Below, piece after piece: positions 34,363-44,895 of a stretch of 64,000 bases of DNA. Position numbers and translations under genes: made by a program. Within the stretch, counting starts at the first letter, position 1, and each line of letters begins with the position of its first letter. The stretch spans positions 369,169 through 433,168 of the forward strand of contig JAQTLU010000002.1 of NCBI GenBank assembly GCA_028714735.1, in the 5' to 3' direction. The notes beneath the pieces are model-generated. The model was given only the letters and a program-made list of their open reading frames with translations. It did no database searches and was not told the origin of the DNA. The stretch comes from Gallionellaceae bacterium. GTDB lineage: Bacteria > Pseudomonadota > Gammaproteobacteria > Burkholderiales > Thiobacillaceae.

Positions 34363-36150
34363 ATGTCCATTATCCGCCTGCTCCCGGACCTGCTCATTTC
34401 CCAGATCGCCGCCGGCGAGGTGGTCGAGCGGCCCGCGTCCGCGCTCAAGGAACTGGTCGAGAACAGCCTCGACGCCGGCAGCCGCGAGATCCGGGTCGAC
34501 CTGGAGGAAGGCGGCATCAAGCTGATCCGGGTCGCCGACGACGGCCAGGGCATCGCCGCCGACGACCTCGGCCAGGCCCTGGCCCGTCACGCCACCAGCA
34601 AGATCGCCAGCCTGGACGAACTGGAGGCGGTGGCCAGCCTGGGCTTTCGCGGCGAGGCGCTGGCCAGCATCGCCGCCGTGGCGCGCCTGAGCCTGAGCAG
34701 CCGGGTGGCCGGGGCCGGGCATGCCTGGCGGATCGGCGCCCAGGACGGCACGCTCAGCCAGGTTGAACCGGCCGCGCTCGGCAAGGGCTCGGTGATCGAG
34801 GTGCGCGAACTGTTCTTCAATACTCCGGCCCGGCGCAAGTTCCTGAAGACGCCGGCCACCGAGTATGGCCACTGCGAGGAGGCCCTGCGCCGGGCCGCCC
34901 TGGCCCGGCCGGACGTGGCCTTCGAGCTGCGCCACAACGGCAAGGTGGTCTGGCGCCTGCCGGCGCAGGACGGCATCGCCCGGGCCGTGGCCCTGCTCGG
35001 CGAGGCGTTCGAGGCCGCCGCCCGCAGCGTCGACGAGGCCGCCGGCGGCCTGCGCCTGCACGGACTGGCCGGCCTGCCCGCCTACAGCCGGTCCGGCCGC
35101 GATGCCCAGTACCTGTTCGTCAACGGCCGCTTCGTGCGCGACAAGCTGCTCGCCCACGCGGTGCGCGAGGCCTACCGGGACATCCTGCACTACGACCGCC
35201 ACCCGGCCTTCGTGCTGTATTTCGAGTTGCCGCCGGAACAGGTCGACGTCAACGTCCACCCGGCCAAGACCGAGGTCCGTTTCCGCCAGTCGCAGGCGGT
35301 GCACCAGTTTGTCTTCCACGTCCTGGAGCGGGCGCTGGGGCGCAGCGCGCCTTCTGCCGCCGCGGCCGAAAGCCGCCCGCACGAGACCGGCACGGGTGAG
35401 GCGGCGCGTCCTGCCTCGTTCGCAGCCAGCGCATTCCCGGCCAGGGCAAACGGCTATATGCAGCAGGCCATGCCGCTGCGCGCGGCCGAGACCCAGGCCT
35501 ATTACGGCATGGTCGCCGAGGCGCTGGCCGAGCCGGCGGCCGAAGTGCATGAGCCACAGGCCGCCATGCCGGCCATGGGCTACGCCATCGGCCAGGTCGG
35601 CGGCATCTACGTCCTGGCCGAGAACGAACACGGCCTGCTGGTGGTCGACATGCATGCCGCCCACGAACGCATCCTGTACGAGGGCCTCAAGACCGCCCTG
35701 GCGGAACACCGGCTGGCGGCGCAACCGCTGCTGATCCCGCTGGTGTTCCAGGCCACGGCGCTGGAGATGGCCACGGCCACCGAGCACGCCGGGGTGCTCG
35801 CGGCGATGGCCTTCGAGATCACCGCCGCCTCGCCGACCCACCTGGCGGTGCGGGCGGTGCCGGCGATGCTGGCGAAGGCCGACAGCGAGCGGCTGGCGCG
35901 CGAGGTGTTGAAGGATATCCGCGAGTTCGGCGCCAGCGAGGTCCTGTCCGGCCGCCGCAACGAGATGCTGGCGACCATGGCCTGCCACGGCGCGGTGCGC
36001 GCCAACCGCAAGCTGACCCTGCCGGAAATGAATGCCCTGCTGCGCGACATGGAACGCACGCTGCGGGCGGATCAATGCAACCACGGCCGGCCCACCTGGT
36101 TCCAGCTCTCGCTGGCGGACCTGGACCGGATGTTCATGCGAGGAAAATGA
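34363..36150 (+). CDS. mutL: DNA mismatch repair protein MutL
   Basis: MutL links mismatch recognition by MutS to strand incision. The 595-residue protein has the GHKL ATPase motifs (ELVENSLDAG, VADDGQGI, GFRGEALASI). After a variable linker, a C-terminal domain contains DMHAAHERILYE. That fits the metal-dependent endonuclease motif DQHA-x2-E-x4-E, with Met in place of Gln. It starts 40 bases from the divergent coiled-coil gene. Its stop overlaps the next gene, which lies between mutL and miaA. Confidence 0.97.
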   Translation: MSIIRLLPDLLISQIAAGEVVERPASALKELVENSLDAGSREIRVDLEEGGIKLIRVADDGQGIAADDLGQALARHATSKIASLDELEAVASLGFRGEALASIAAVARLSLSSRVAGAGHAWRIGAQDGTLSQVEPAALGKGSVIEVRELFFNTPARRKFLKTPATEYGHCEEALRRAALARPDVAFELRHNGKVVWRLPAQDGIARAVALLGEAFEAAARSVDEAAGGLRLHGLAGLPAYSRSGRDAQYLFVNGRFVRDKLLAHAVREAYRDILHYDRHPAFVLYFELPPEQVDVNVHPAKTEVRFRQSQAVHQFVFHVLERALGRSAPSAAAAESRPHETGTGEAARPASFAASAFPARANGYMQQAMPLRAAETQAYYGMVAEALAEPAAEVHEPQAAMPAMGYAIGQVGGIYVLAENEHGLLVVDMHAAHERILYEGLKTALAEHRLAAQPLLIPLVFQATALEMATATEHAGVLAAMAFEITAASPTHLAVRAVPAMLAKADSERLAREVLKDIREFGASEVLSGRRNEMLATMACHGAVRANRKLTLPEMNALLRDMERTLRADQCNHGRPTWFQLSLADLDRMFMRGK

Positions 36151-36152
36151 TG

Positions 36153-36536
36153 ATGACCGAAAAGAAACCCTTTCCCATCCCGGTGCGCCCGGCCCAGGAG
36201 AACATCGAGGACGACCTGGTCGCCTCGGCCTGCTCGGGCGGCGAGCCCTATGCCCTGATGGTGCTGGGCGATTCCATGCTGCCCGAGTTCGAGGAGGGCT
36301 GGGTCGTCGTGGTCGAGCCCGAAGGCCTGGCCAAGGACGGCTCCTACGTGGTGGCCTGGGCCAACGAGGAGTACATCTTCCGGCAGCTGGTGAAGCACGA
36401 TGACGGCTGGATGCTGAAGCCGCTCAACCCGCTCTATCCCAACATCCCGATCGCTGACGACCTGTCGGCGGTGAAGGGCGTGGTGGTGATGAAGAAGAAG
36501 CCGGGCCGGCGCAGGGAATCCAAGTCCTACGTATGA
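36153..36536 (+). CDS. S24/LexA-like peptidase-fold protein without HTH
   Basis: This 127-residue protein consists only of the S24 (LexA/UmuD C-terminal) fold. The nucleophile motif is present as LGDSMLPEF. In [18 protein letters not shown] the position of the catalytic lysine is taken by arginine, so self-cleavage is doubtful. There is no DNA-binding domain. Three in-frame ATGs (36147, 36150, 36153) are possible; the last has the best spacing to AGGA. It overlaps miaA by 4 bases (ATGA), so it is coupled to both mutL and miaA. Confidence 0.82.
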   Translation: MTEKKPFPIPVRPAQENIEDDLVASACSGGEPYALMVLGDSMLPEFEEGWVVVVEPEGLAKDGSYVVAWANEEYIFRQLVKHDDGWMLKPLNPLYPNIPIADDLSAVKGVVVMKKKPGRRRESKSYV

Positions 36537-37477
36537 CCGGCAAAGCGGGCCGTCCGCCCGCCGTCTTCCTGATCGGGCCGACCGCCAGCGGCAAGACCGA
36601 CCTGGCGGTGGCGCTGGCGGCGCGCTTCCCGCTCGAGGTGATCAGCGTCGACTCCGCCCTGGTCTACCGCGACATGGACATCGGCACCGCCAAGCCTGAC
36701 GCTGCCACCCTGGCGACCTGTCCGCACCACCTGATCGACGTGGTCGACCCGACCGAGCGCTACTCGGCCGGCCGCTTCCGGGATGCGGTGCTGCCGCTCA
36801 TGGCCGACATTGCCGCGCGCGGCCGGGTGCCCTTGCTGGTCGGCGGCACCATGCTCTATTTCAAGGCCTTGAAGGATGGCCTGGACGAGCTGCCTGCGGC
36901 CGACCCGGCCATCCGGGCCGAGATCGAGGCCCGTGCCGCGTGCGAGGGCTGGCCGGCCCTGCATGCCGAACTGGCCCGGCTGGACCCGGTTTCGGCCGCG
37001 CGCATCAAGCCGGGCGACAGCCAGCGCATCGAGCGCGCGCTGGAGGTGTACCGGCTGGCCGGGCGGCCGCTCTCGGAATTGCACGGCGGGGCCGGCGCCG
37101 ACCTGCCCTACCGGCTGATCGAGATCGCCCTGCTGCCGCCCGAGCGCGCCGTGCTGCACGCGCGTATCAACGCCCGCTTCCGGGCCATGCTTGAAGCCGG
37201 GCTGGTCGATGAGGTGCGCCGCCTGCGCGAGCGCTATCCGCTCGGGCCCGAGATGCCCTCGATGCGCTGCGTCGGCTACCGCCAGGCCTGGCAATACCTG
37301 GACGGCGAGATCGATGCGGAACGGCTGTTCGAGACCGGTGCGGCGGCGACCCGGCAACTGGCCAAGCGGCAACTGACCTGGCTCAGGAGCTGGCAGGGCG
37401 CCGAGGCCTTCGACAGCCTGCGGCCGGACCTGGTCGAGGCGGTGTCGGCCTGGCTGGCAGCGCGGCTGGCGGCTTAA
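36533..37477 (+). CDS. miaA: tRNA dimethylallyltransferase MiaA
   Basis: MiaA adds a dimethylallyl group to A37 of tRNAs that read codons starting with U. The 314-residue protein has the P-loop [10 protein letters not shown] (residues 15-24), [16 protein letters not shown], and the later [15 protein letters not shown]. It follows the S24 protein with a 4-base overlap. The mutL-miaA order is common in proteobacteria, here with one extra gene between them. Confidence 0.97.
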   Translation: MTGKAGRPPAVFLIGPTASGKTDLAVALAARFPLEVISVDSALVYRDMDIGTAKPDAATLATCPHHLIDVVDPTERYSAGRFRDAVLPLMADIAARGRVPLLVGGTMLYFKALKDGLDELPAADPAIRAEIEARAACEGWPALHAELARLDPVSAARIKPGDSQRIERALEVYRLAGRPLSELHGGAGADLPYRLIEIALLPPERAVLHARINARFRAMLEAGLVDEVRRLRERYPLGPEMPSMRCVGYRQAWQYLDGEIDAERLFETGAAATRQLAKRQLTWLRSWQGAEAFDSLRPDLVEAVSAWLAARLAA

Positions 37478-38320
37478 TCAGAACAGCGCTGCGCGCAGGG
37501 TCGCCAGTTCTTCCTTGGCCTGGAGCATGATTGCCGCCTGTTCCTCGGCGCTGATCAGGCCTTCCGAGACGGACCGCGGGCAATTGGCGCGCAACTCTGC
37601 GGGCACCCAGTCGGCGATCTGCTGGCCGAGGCAGTCGGCACTGGCCAGGATGGCGGTCCAGTTGCTCAGGCTGCTGACCGTGGTCGGTGCCTCGTGATCC
37701 TGGACCGCGACCAGGATGTCCTCCGGCTGATCCATGGCCGCCAGCAGGGCGTGGCCGATGCCGTCGTGCCATTCATACACCGTCCGCAGGAGTTCATCGT
37801 GATTGGCCGCGAGGGTCGGATCCTGGCTGCACCGGAACAACAGGTAGAAGGCGCCGATGTCGTGGACCATGCCCAGGAAGAAGGCCTTTTCCGAATTCAT
37901 CCGCCGCCGCTGGGCGAGGATGCGGGCGATCGCCGCTACCGCGAGCGAGTGTTCCCAGATCGCGTTGGACAGCGGCTGGAAGGGCTGCATGTGCCGGGAG
38001 CGGATGATCTGCTCGACCGAGAGCGTGTAGGACACCGTGCGCACCGCATCAAAGCCGATGCGCAGGATGGCCCGGCCCAGTTCCGGTATCTCCTGGCCGC
38101 TGCCACGCACCGCCGCCGAATTGGCATAGGTGAGAATCTTGGCGCTCATCAGCGGTTCGGCCTGGATCAGTCCGGAAAGCTGCTCGATCGTGGTATCCGG
38201 ATTCTTGAGCAGGGACTGTACGCGCAGGCTCAAGTCGAACGAAGTCGGAAAAACGACGTCGGGTCCGGATAATTCCTTGGCAATCTGTCCCAGCAGGCGG
38301 GAGGCGACTTCTGTGAACAT
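37478..38320 (-). CDS. HDOD-domain signalling protein
   Basis: This 280-residue soluble protein has one HDOD domain (about residues 20-215), with segments such as LSGLIQAEPLMSAKILTYANSA and GMVHDIGAFYLLF. HDOD proteins are catalytically weak or inactive HD relatives that act in signal transduction, often in c-di-GMP or motility networks. It is convergent with miaA and lies next to a fimV-like gene, so a link to surface motility is possible. The specific partner is unknown. Confidence 0.9.
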   Translation of the reverse strand: MFTEVASRLLGQIAKELSGPDVVFPTSFDLSLRVQSLLKNPDTTIEQLSGLIQAEPLMSAKILTYANSAAVRGSGQEIPELGRAILRIGFDAVRTVSYTLSVEQIIRSRHMQPFQPLSNAIWEHSLAVAAIARILAQRRRMNSEKAFFLGMVHDIGAFYLLFRCSQDPTLAANHDELLRTVYEWHDGIGHALLAAMDQPEDILVAVQDHEAPTTVSSLSNWTAILASADCLGQQIADWVPAELRANCPRSVSEGLISAEEQAAIMLQAKEELATLRAALF

Positions 38321-38338
38321 GGGGTCAGGCAGTCCGGT

Positions 38339-40012
38339 TTAGTGAGGGATTGCAGAGCCCGGGCAAATTTGCCGCAGGATGTCCCGCAGCAACAGGATAT
38401 CGCGAACCATGGCCATCGAGAAACCGAGACGCTGGCCGCCTCGATTGTCCTCGAGCAACTTGTTGAGGTAGTCGAGGGCCGCCTGGCTGCCCCAGCTCTC
38501 GGTGAGCCGGCTCATGATATGGGGCAGCGATTCCAGGTCCGGCGGGCCGGACTCGTGATTCACGGCCTGGCTGGCCGCGAAGTCGTCCCAGTCAGGCATG
38601 GCGATGTTGTAATTCCTGTGCAGGTCGCTGGCCAGGGCATCGAATTCGGCATGCAGGTCGGACTGGTGATAGAGGTCGAGCAACTTCAGCCAGGGGTCGA
38701 CGGACTGGCGCGGATTGGCGTGGATATGCCGGCTCAGGGCCTCGATCGCCTGGCCGCTGCGGCCGAACGCCAGCATGACCTCGGCCAGTTCCATGACATG
38801 GTCGAACGAGTCCTGATGTTCGACCTGGATCTCCTCGGCCGGGCCGGCTGGCGCCCCGAGGCCCATCATGTGTTCCATGGCTTCGGTGGTCAGCCTGGAC
38901 GGCGGCGGCGGCGCGGCTTCCGTCGGCATGGGCCTGGTCCTGGCCGGCTGGACCGGTGCGGGCTCGACCGGCGGCGGTTCATGATCCGGCAGATCGAGCG
39001 TCAGCGTGGCATGCCTGGGCTGGGTTTCCGGCTCGGACGGGAACAGGGTGTTCAGGTCAGGCAAGGTTTCGTTCTGGAAGCGGCTCCTGGGCCTGCGTCT
39101 AATCAGCCACAGGGCGCCGGCCCCCGCCAGCAGGATGAGCGGCAACAGCAGGTAGATGCCGGACAGCCGGGCATACCAGGGGGGGGCGACCGGTGCCGGC
39201 GCCGGTGCCTGGATGGCCCCGCCGTTGCCCGCGACCGGTCCGGTCGGCGTCCCGGCCGGCTCGGTTTGCGGACGATACGACTGCCCTGCCTGGTCGGGTG
39301 GCATGGCCCCGGCGCCGGCCGGTAGCTCGGTGGGGGCCTGCAGAACCAGCCGGTCGGAGGTGGAGGGTTTGTTCGCCGCCTCTGCCGGATGCTCCGCCAG
39401 CCGGGTCTGGGCGATGCCGTCGGCTTGGCGGCCGAAGGCTTCATGGCCGTAATCCAGCCTCAGTACCGAGATAGAGGCCGCTTTATGGCGGCGTGCAGCA
39501 GGTGCAGCAACGGCAGCCCGGCGGGGTGTCGACGCGCGTGGCGTGGTCGCCCGGCGAACAGGCCTGGCCGGCGCAACCGCGTCGGCAACGACGGTGGGAA
39601 CCGTAATGTCAACCATGGCCGGAACCGCAGCGGCAGCGGGCGTCAGGCTGTCGGGCGACAGCAGGATGACGAAATCCTTCTGCAGCGACGGCCCGCAATA
39701 CGTGCGCAGGCTGAGATCGAACAGCGGGTCGTTGATCGGCTTGTCGGTGACGATGGAGACGAAGTTGTGGCCGTCCCGGCTGACCAGGGTAACCACAGCG
39801 GTGGACAGGACCGGGTGGCGCCGGGCCGGGCCGACGATATGGACGCAATCGTCACCGGAAATGCTGACTCCGTCGAGGTCGATCGGCACCCTGGCCTGCA
39901 GGGGCTCGCCCAGATGGCTGCTGACATCGATTGCGCCGATGCTGGCGGCATGCACTCCGAAGCCGGCAAGCAGCGGTATCAGCAGCATCAGTTGGCGTAG
40001 GTAAGAGGGCAT
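38339..40012 (-). CDS. FimV-like LysM/TPR polar protein
   Basis: This 557-residue protein has a signal peptide (about residues 1-21, ending VHA) and a FimV-type periplasmic start, GAIDVSSHLGEPLQARVPID. A Pro/Ala-rich region follows. One membrane helix near residue 300 (IYLLLPLILLAGAGALWLI) is followed by a cytoplasmic acidic region with helical repeats and a FimV-like C-terminal domain. FimV organises polar structures such as type IV pili. No clear LysM motif is visible. The ATG at 40012 starts the signal peptide. Confidence 0.82.
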   Translation of the reverse strand: MPSYLRQLMLLIPLLAGFGVHAASIGAIDVSSHLGEPLQARVPIDLDGVSISGDDCVHIVGPARRHPVLSTAVVTLVSRDGHNFVSIVTDKPINDPLFDLSLRTYCGPSLQKDFVILLSPDSLTPAAAAVPAMVDITVPTVVADAVAPARPVRRATTPRASTPRRAAVAAPAARRHKAASISVLRLDYGHEAFGRQADGIAQTRLAEHPAEAANKPSTSDRLVLQAPTELPAGAGAMPPDQAGQSYRPQTEPAGTPTGPVAGNGGAIQAPAPAPVAPPWYARLSGIYLLLPLILLAGAGALWLIRRRPRSRFQNETLPDLNTLFPSEPETQPRHATLTLDLPDHEPPPVEPAPVQPARTRPMPTEAAPPPPSRLTTEAMEHMMGLGAPAGPAEEIQVEHQDSFDHVMELAEVMLAFGRSGQAIEALSRHIHANPRQSVDPWLKLLDLYHQSDLHAEFDALASDLHRNYNIAMPDWDDFAASQAVNHESGPPDLESLPHIMSRLTESWGSQAALDYLNKLLEDNRGGQRLGFSMAMVRDILLLRDILRQICPGSAIPH

Positions 40013-40106
40013 GTATTCCGTAGCTATTATTTTGATATGCCTCTGGATTCTAGCCAAATATCGCCAGGGACGGTTGATTTGCCGGGCTTTGGTGCGATTT
40101 ATCGCG

Positions 40107-41453
40107 TCATTCACCGTCCAGGTAGGTGCATTTCCGGACCTCGGCGTCGAGCGCGCCCCGGGCCAGGGTGATGGCGATGGCGGCGCCGGCATCCACCCGT
40201 CGGCTGTCCAGCACGACCTTGCCTTCCTGGTCGCGCACGATGCTGTAGCCGCGATTGAGCACGGCGTGAGGGTTAAGATGGGCCAGGTGATCGGTCAGGG
40301 AAGTCACCGCCACCGACTTCCGGGCCAGGCTGGCCCGTAGTGCAAATCGCAGGCGACGCTGCAAATCTTCGCTTCGGTCGCGCCGGTTTTCGACGCTCGG
40401 CGCCAGGGCGGCCAGCCGGGCAGTCAGCCGGTCCAGCCGCTGGTGCTGGCGCGCCAGACCGGCATGGCGAGCCAGCGCCAGCCGCCTGGACAGATGGTCG
40501 AGATGGCGGGCCTGCGCCTCCAGCCGGGTCGCGGGATGGCGCAGTCGCCGGCCCAGGCCGTCCAGTCGCTGGCCCAGGCCATCCAGGTGGCGGCGCATTT
40601 CACCGCCCAACATGCGATCCAGCCGGGCCACCCGGCGCAACCACTCCTCGCCGTCCGGCGTCGCCAGTTGCGCCGCCCCGGTCGGCGTCGGCGCCCGCAC
40701 ATCGGCGGCAAAATCGGCGATGGTGAAATCGGTCTCGTGGCCCACCCCCGATACCACCGGCACCGGGCAGGCCGCGATGGCGCGAGCCACCGCTTCATCG
40801 TTGAACGACCACAGGTCCTCGATGCTGCCGCCGCCGCGCACCACCAGCAGCACCTGGCACTCGGCGCGCTCGCCTGCGCTGCGGATCGCCGACACGATCT
40901 GCCCGGCAGCGCCGGCACCCTGCACCAGGGTCGGGTAAATCACCACCCGGGCCAGCGGCCAGCGCCGTTTCAGGGTGGTCAGGACATCGCGCAAGGCCGC
41001 CGCACGGGGCGATGTCACCACGCCGATGCTGGCCGGCTGCTCCGGCAACGGCCGCTTGCGGGCCGGATCGAACAGGCCCTCCTGTTCGAGCTTTTCCTTC
41101 AGGCGCTGGAAGGCCTCGAACAGGGCTCCCAATCCCGCCCGGCGCATCGCCTCGACGCTGAGCTGGAACTCGCCGCGCGCCTCGTACAGGGTCGCCTGGG
41201 CGCGCACTTCCACCTGCATGCCGTTCTCGGGGCGCCAGTCCATGAACTGGTTGCGGTTGCGGAACATCGCGCAGCGCACTGCCGCGCCGGCATCCTTCAA
41301 GGTGAAATACCAGTGCCCGGACGGCGCCCGGGTCAGGTTGGAAATCTCCCCGGCGATCCAGGCCACCGGCAGGGCGCGCTCAACCGCCATCCGGGCCAGG
41401 CGGTTGAGTTCGGAAACGGTGAGGACGCGGGGTGTGGATTCGGCTTCGAGCAT
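40107..41453 (-). CDS. xseA: Exodeoxyribonuclease VII large subunit
   Basis: XseA with XseB degrades single-stranded DNA in repair. The 448-residue protein begins with the OB-fold ([23 protein letters not shown]). It contains [25 protein letters not shown] and [23 protein letters not shown], which are typical of the catalytic core. A long arginine-rich coiled coil precedes the C-terminal [17 protein letters not shown] at 41492 would add 13 residues; the ATG at 41453 gives the usual length. Confidence 0.96.
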   Translation of the reverse strand: MLEAESTPRVLTVSELNRLARMAVERALPVAWIAGEISNLTRAPSGHWYFTLKDAGAAVRCAMFRNRNQFMDWRPENGMQVEVRAQATLYEARGEFQLSVEAMRRAGLGALFEAFQRLKEKLEQEGLFDPARKRPLPEQPASIGVVTSPRAAALRDVLTTLKRRWPLARVVIYPTLVQGAGAAGQIVSAIRSAGERAECQVLLVVRGGGSIEDLWSFNDEAVARAIAACPVPVVSGVGHETDFTIADFAADVRAPTPTGAAQLATPDGEEWLRRVARLDRMLGGEMRRHLDGLGQRLDGLGRRLRHPATRLEAQARHLDHLSRRLALARHAGLARQHQRLDRLTARLAALAPSVENRRDRSEDLQRRLRFALRASLARKSVAVTSLTDHLAHLNPHAVLNRGYSIVRDQEGKVVLDSRRVDAGAAIAITLARGALDAEVRKCTYLDGE

Positions 41454-41545
41454 GGAGTTGAGGCGGGCGGTATCAGTCCGCCGGATTGTCACCGATGACG
41501 GACAAGGGATTCAATCCGGCCGTCGCCCGAAGCCGCACATTGCCA

Positions 41546-42070
41546 TCAGTCGGCCAAGTCTTCCAGCAGGTCCACCAGCACCCGGGTACGCACGTTCATG
41601 ATCCCGATGTCCGCGCCGACGACGACCCGGACATACCCATCCGGCAGGCGCGACAGGCGGTCGTCCAGGTCGCGCGGCAACGGCTGCCAGCGGTAGTCCT
41701 GCGGCATCGGTTCGCCGCGGCGCAGCTTCTTGGCCTGACCGGGCGGCACCTTGCCCTGCTTGGCCAGGCCGGGCGGATAGCCATGGGGATTGCCGTGCTG
41801 ATTGCGCGGCTTGTAATAGTCGCGGATGTACGTGCTGTCGCGGTCGCTGAATACCACCCGCACTTCGTAATTCCGGTCACGCGAATCGACCTGGCCATAA
41901 TGCCGGTCACGTGAATCGTCGCGGTCATAACGCCGGTCGCCTGAATCGTCACGGTCATAACGCCGGTCGCGTGACTGGTCATTGTCGTGGCGCGCATAGG
42001 GTTCGCAGCCCGATAGGGGGGCGAGCAGGGCAGCCAGAAGTAATGAGAGAAGTACGGAGTGCTTGGTCAT
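41546..42070 (-). CDS. CigR/RcnB-like lipoprotein with tandem repeats
   Basis: This 174-residue protein has a lipoprotein signal (lipobox APLSGC). Next comes a repeat region of about ten-residue units (RDRRYDRDDSGD and variants, residues about 30-65). A C-terminal RcnB/CigR-like domain follows, with GYPPGLAKQGKVPPGQAKKL. Members are periplasmic or outer-membrane proteins of poorly known role. The ATG at 42070 begins the signal peptide. It ends next to the decayed end of the CRISPR array. Confidence 0.82.
   Translation of the reverse strand: MTKHSVLLSLLLAALLAPLSGCEPYARHDNDQSRDRRYDRDDSGDRRYDRDDSRDRHYGQVDSRDRNYEVRVVFSDRDSTYIRDYYKPRNQHGNPHGYPPGLAKQGKVPPGQAKKLRRGEPMPQDYRWQPLPRDLDDRLSRLPDGYVRVVVGADIGIMNVRTRVLVDLLEDLAD
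41880..41982 (-). repeat. Intragenic 30-base tandem repeats
   Basis: About three to four imperfect copies of a 30-base unit encode the RYDRDDS-type repeats of the lipoprotein. The unit can be seen in the recurring GGTCATAACGCCGGTCGC stretch. The copy number is likely to vary between strains. Confidence 0.7.
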
Positions 42071-42201
42071 TTGATTTCCTTGGTTCTGAAAAAACCAAAT
42101 ACATTCTAGGTCAGCGAGCAAGTTCTACCGAGTGGTGTAGGTAATAGTGGCGAAAGGAAATTAGAGTTGCCACTTCTTTCAGAAGCTAGGGCTAGGTTGT
42201 C

Positions 42202-44895
42202 TTAGTGAATAATTTGCAGCTGTGAGGCCGGGCGATGCTCACAAAGTTTGGGCGTGGTTTGGATACAGTAGCGTTTCAATCCGCGCCCGGCTGTGAGGCC
42301 GGGCGATGCGGGTCATTCTTGTTGCGCAGCGCGCGCAGAGTGGCGTTTCAATCCGCGCCCGGCTGTGAGGCCGGGCGATGCGACAAGGCGCCCGGTAAAG
42401 CCCTCAGCTACGCCAAGTTTCAATCCGCGCCCGGCTGTGAGGCCGGGCGATGCCGGGATATTCCTCGGGAACCAACTCGATCAAGCCGTTTCAATCCGCG
42501 CCCGGCTGTGAGGCCGGGCGATGCGTCGGTGCGGAATGGATACACGGCACCGGGATGGGTTTCAATCCGCGCCCGGCTGTGAGGCCGGGCGATGCCCGGC
42601 CGTTGTCGGCGATAATAATATGGCGCTCGGGTTTCAATCCGCGCCCGGCTGTGAGGCCGGGCGATGCCCAGCATGCCGTCCAGGCCGTCCTGGAACGGGT
42701 CGTTTCAATCCGCGCCCGGCTGTGAGGCCGGGCGATGCGATGCACGAGCACTGGGTGGGCTGGGGTGATGTACGTTTCAATCCGCGCCCGGCTGTGAGGC
42801 CGGGCGATGCGGATCGAACCAGGAGACGAGGCGGTCGGCTAAGGTGTTTCAATCCGCGCCCGGCTGTGAGGCCGGGCGATGCGCAGGACAGAACAAGGAA
42901 GGGTTATGCCGCCTTGCGGACGTTTCAATCCGCGCCCGGCTGTGAGGCCGGGCGATGCCGCAGGGCCAATCGCAGAGGCTGCAGGTGGCCGATGTTTCAA
43001 TCCGCGCCCGGCTGTGAGGCCGGGCGATGCTGGCGAGTGGCTGTGATTGTGAAGATGGACATTTTGTTTCAATCCGCGCCCGGCTGTGAGGCCGGGCGAT
43101 GCCTCCGGCGGCGCGGTGATCGAGGTATCGGGCAACGCGTTTCAATCCGCGCCCGGCTGTGAGGCCGGGCGATGCATGCATGAGCACTGGGTGGGCTGGG
43201 GTGATGTACGTTTCAATCCGCGCCCGGCTGTGAGGCCGGGCGATGCTTGCGGGCCTTCGAGTTGGGGCTGTCTGTCGTTCGGTTTCAATCCGCGCCCGGC
43301 TGTGAGGCCGGGCGATGCCTCGCCGCCTGCCAGCAAGTGATCGTCAGCGACCGGTTTCAATCCGCGCCCGGCTGTGAGGCCGGGCGATGCTGGGTGCACA
43401 ACCCAAGCGCCTCGTGGGACGCCAAGTTTCAATCCGCGCCCGGCTGTGAGGCCGGGCGATGCCCGCGAGTTTTCGGGCCACGAACCCGACGAAACCGTTT
43501 CAATCCGCGCCCGGCTGTGAGGCCGGGCGATGCCAAGTCGATAAAGTTTAAGGGTTACCCAAAACATGTTTCAATCCGCGCCCGGCTGTGAGGCCGGGCG
43601 ATGCGAGAACGCCTCGTCCATGGTGGTCAGGGTCGACGCGTTTCAATCCGCGCCCGGCTGTGAGGCCGGGCGATGCTCTAGACTAATGCCATCATCGTCC
43701 ACATAAAGAAGTTTCAATCCGCGCCCGGCTGTGAGGCCGGGCGATGCGGTTTCTTCTTGGAAACCGTTTGGGTTGTTTTCTGTTTCAATCCGCGCCCGGC
43801 TGTGAGGCCGGGCGATGCGGTGACCAGGGAGCCGCATGGCGACGGAAGCGCAAGTTTCAATCCGCGCCCGGCTGTGAGGCCGGGCGATGCGTGGCCGAGA
43901 TCGAAACGGCATTCGCGTGGTTCTGGTTTCAATCCGCGCCCGGCTGTGAGGCCGGGCGATGCATGCGGCTTTTTGAAATGGCTACCGAAATTGCCGAGTT
44001 TCAATCCGCGCCCGGCTGTGAGGCCGGGCGATGCTATCAACGGCGAGAAATTACTGTCGTGCACATCCGTTTCAATCCGCGCCCGGCTGTGAGGCCGGGC
44101 GATGCAATCCTGGTATCTCACACAATTGGGTTTTATGATCGTTTCAATCCGCGCCCGGCTGTGAGGCCGGGCGATGCGTAGGCACCAGCCGCCCGGCGAC
44201 CATGGCGAAGCCGTTTCAATCCGCGCCCGGCTGTGAGGCCGGGCGATGCGGGATTCTGTCGTTCACCGCCACCGATGATTTGCAGTTTCAATCCGCGCCC
44301 GGCTGTGAGGCCGGGCGATGCACCTGATGGATGCTGTAGTCCGGCCAGGTCAGGGTGTTTCAATCCGCGCCCGGCTGTGAGGCCGGGCGATGCCCGAGTC
44401 TGCGAATAAGCGCTGGATGATATTCCTGTTTCAATCCGCGCCCGGCTGTGAGGCCGGGCGATGCTGTAGCACTGCAGGACTCGGGCGGTCTGCGGGAAGG
44501 TTTCAATCCGCGCCCGGCTGTGAGGCCGGGCGATGCCACCTGGAAGTCGCCGATGCCGGCCGCCTTGGGCGGTTTCAATCCGCGCCCGGCTGTGAGGCCG
44601 GGCGATGCGAAGCTGTCTGACCGAGTGGTCACTATCAGACAGGTTTCAATCCGCGCCCGGCTGTGAGGCCGGGCGATGCTGCCAATAGCATTGGTTGCCC
44701 GGCCGGCCTCCTTGTTTCAATCCGCGCCCGGCTGTGAGGCCGGGCGATGCCGGACGGGGTATTCGTGTTCGAGGTCAAGCGGATGTTTCAATCCGCGCCC
44801 GGCTGTGAGGCCGGGCGATGCGTTCTTCAGGAATGTTGATGGGATGTGGATAAACGACGTTTCAATCCGCGCCCGGCTGTGAGGCCGGGCGATGC
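42202..44895 (-). CRISPR. Type I-C CRISPR array, 37 intact repeats
   Basis: There are thirty-seven repeats of 37 bases at 42273-44895, plus a half-decayed repeat at about 42202-42238, spaced by 34-39-base spacers. On the plus strand each repeat begins GTTTCAATCCGCGCC and ends GGCCGGGCGATGC. The transcribed (minus) strand therefore ends in GGATTGAAAC, as in type I-C. A stem of GCCCGGC with GCCGGGC is formed, so Cas5 cleavage would leave an 11-base handle. The decayed repeat marks the old end; the leader and the newest spacer (44822-44858) are at the high-coordinate side near cas2. All intact repeats look identical. Spacers at 42739-42773 and 43176-43209 are near-identical. Confidence 0.99.

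Noticed and set aside
34324-36084. N-terminal extension of the coiled-coil gene across mutL
   Set aside because: The frame is only open by chance antisense to mutL; a normal start at 34323 gives a sensible membrane protein.
42235-44882. Several short open frames through the CRISPR array
   Set aside because: They are repeated translations of the 37-base repeat and have no coding features.
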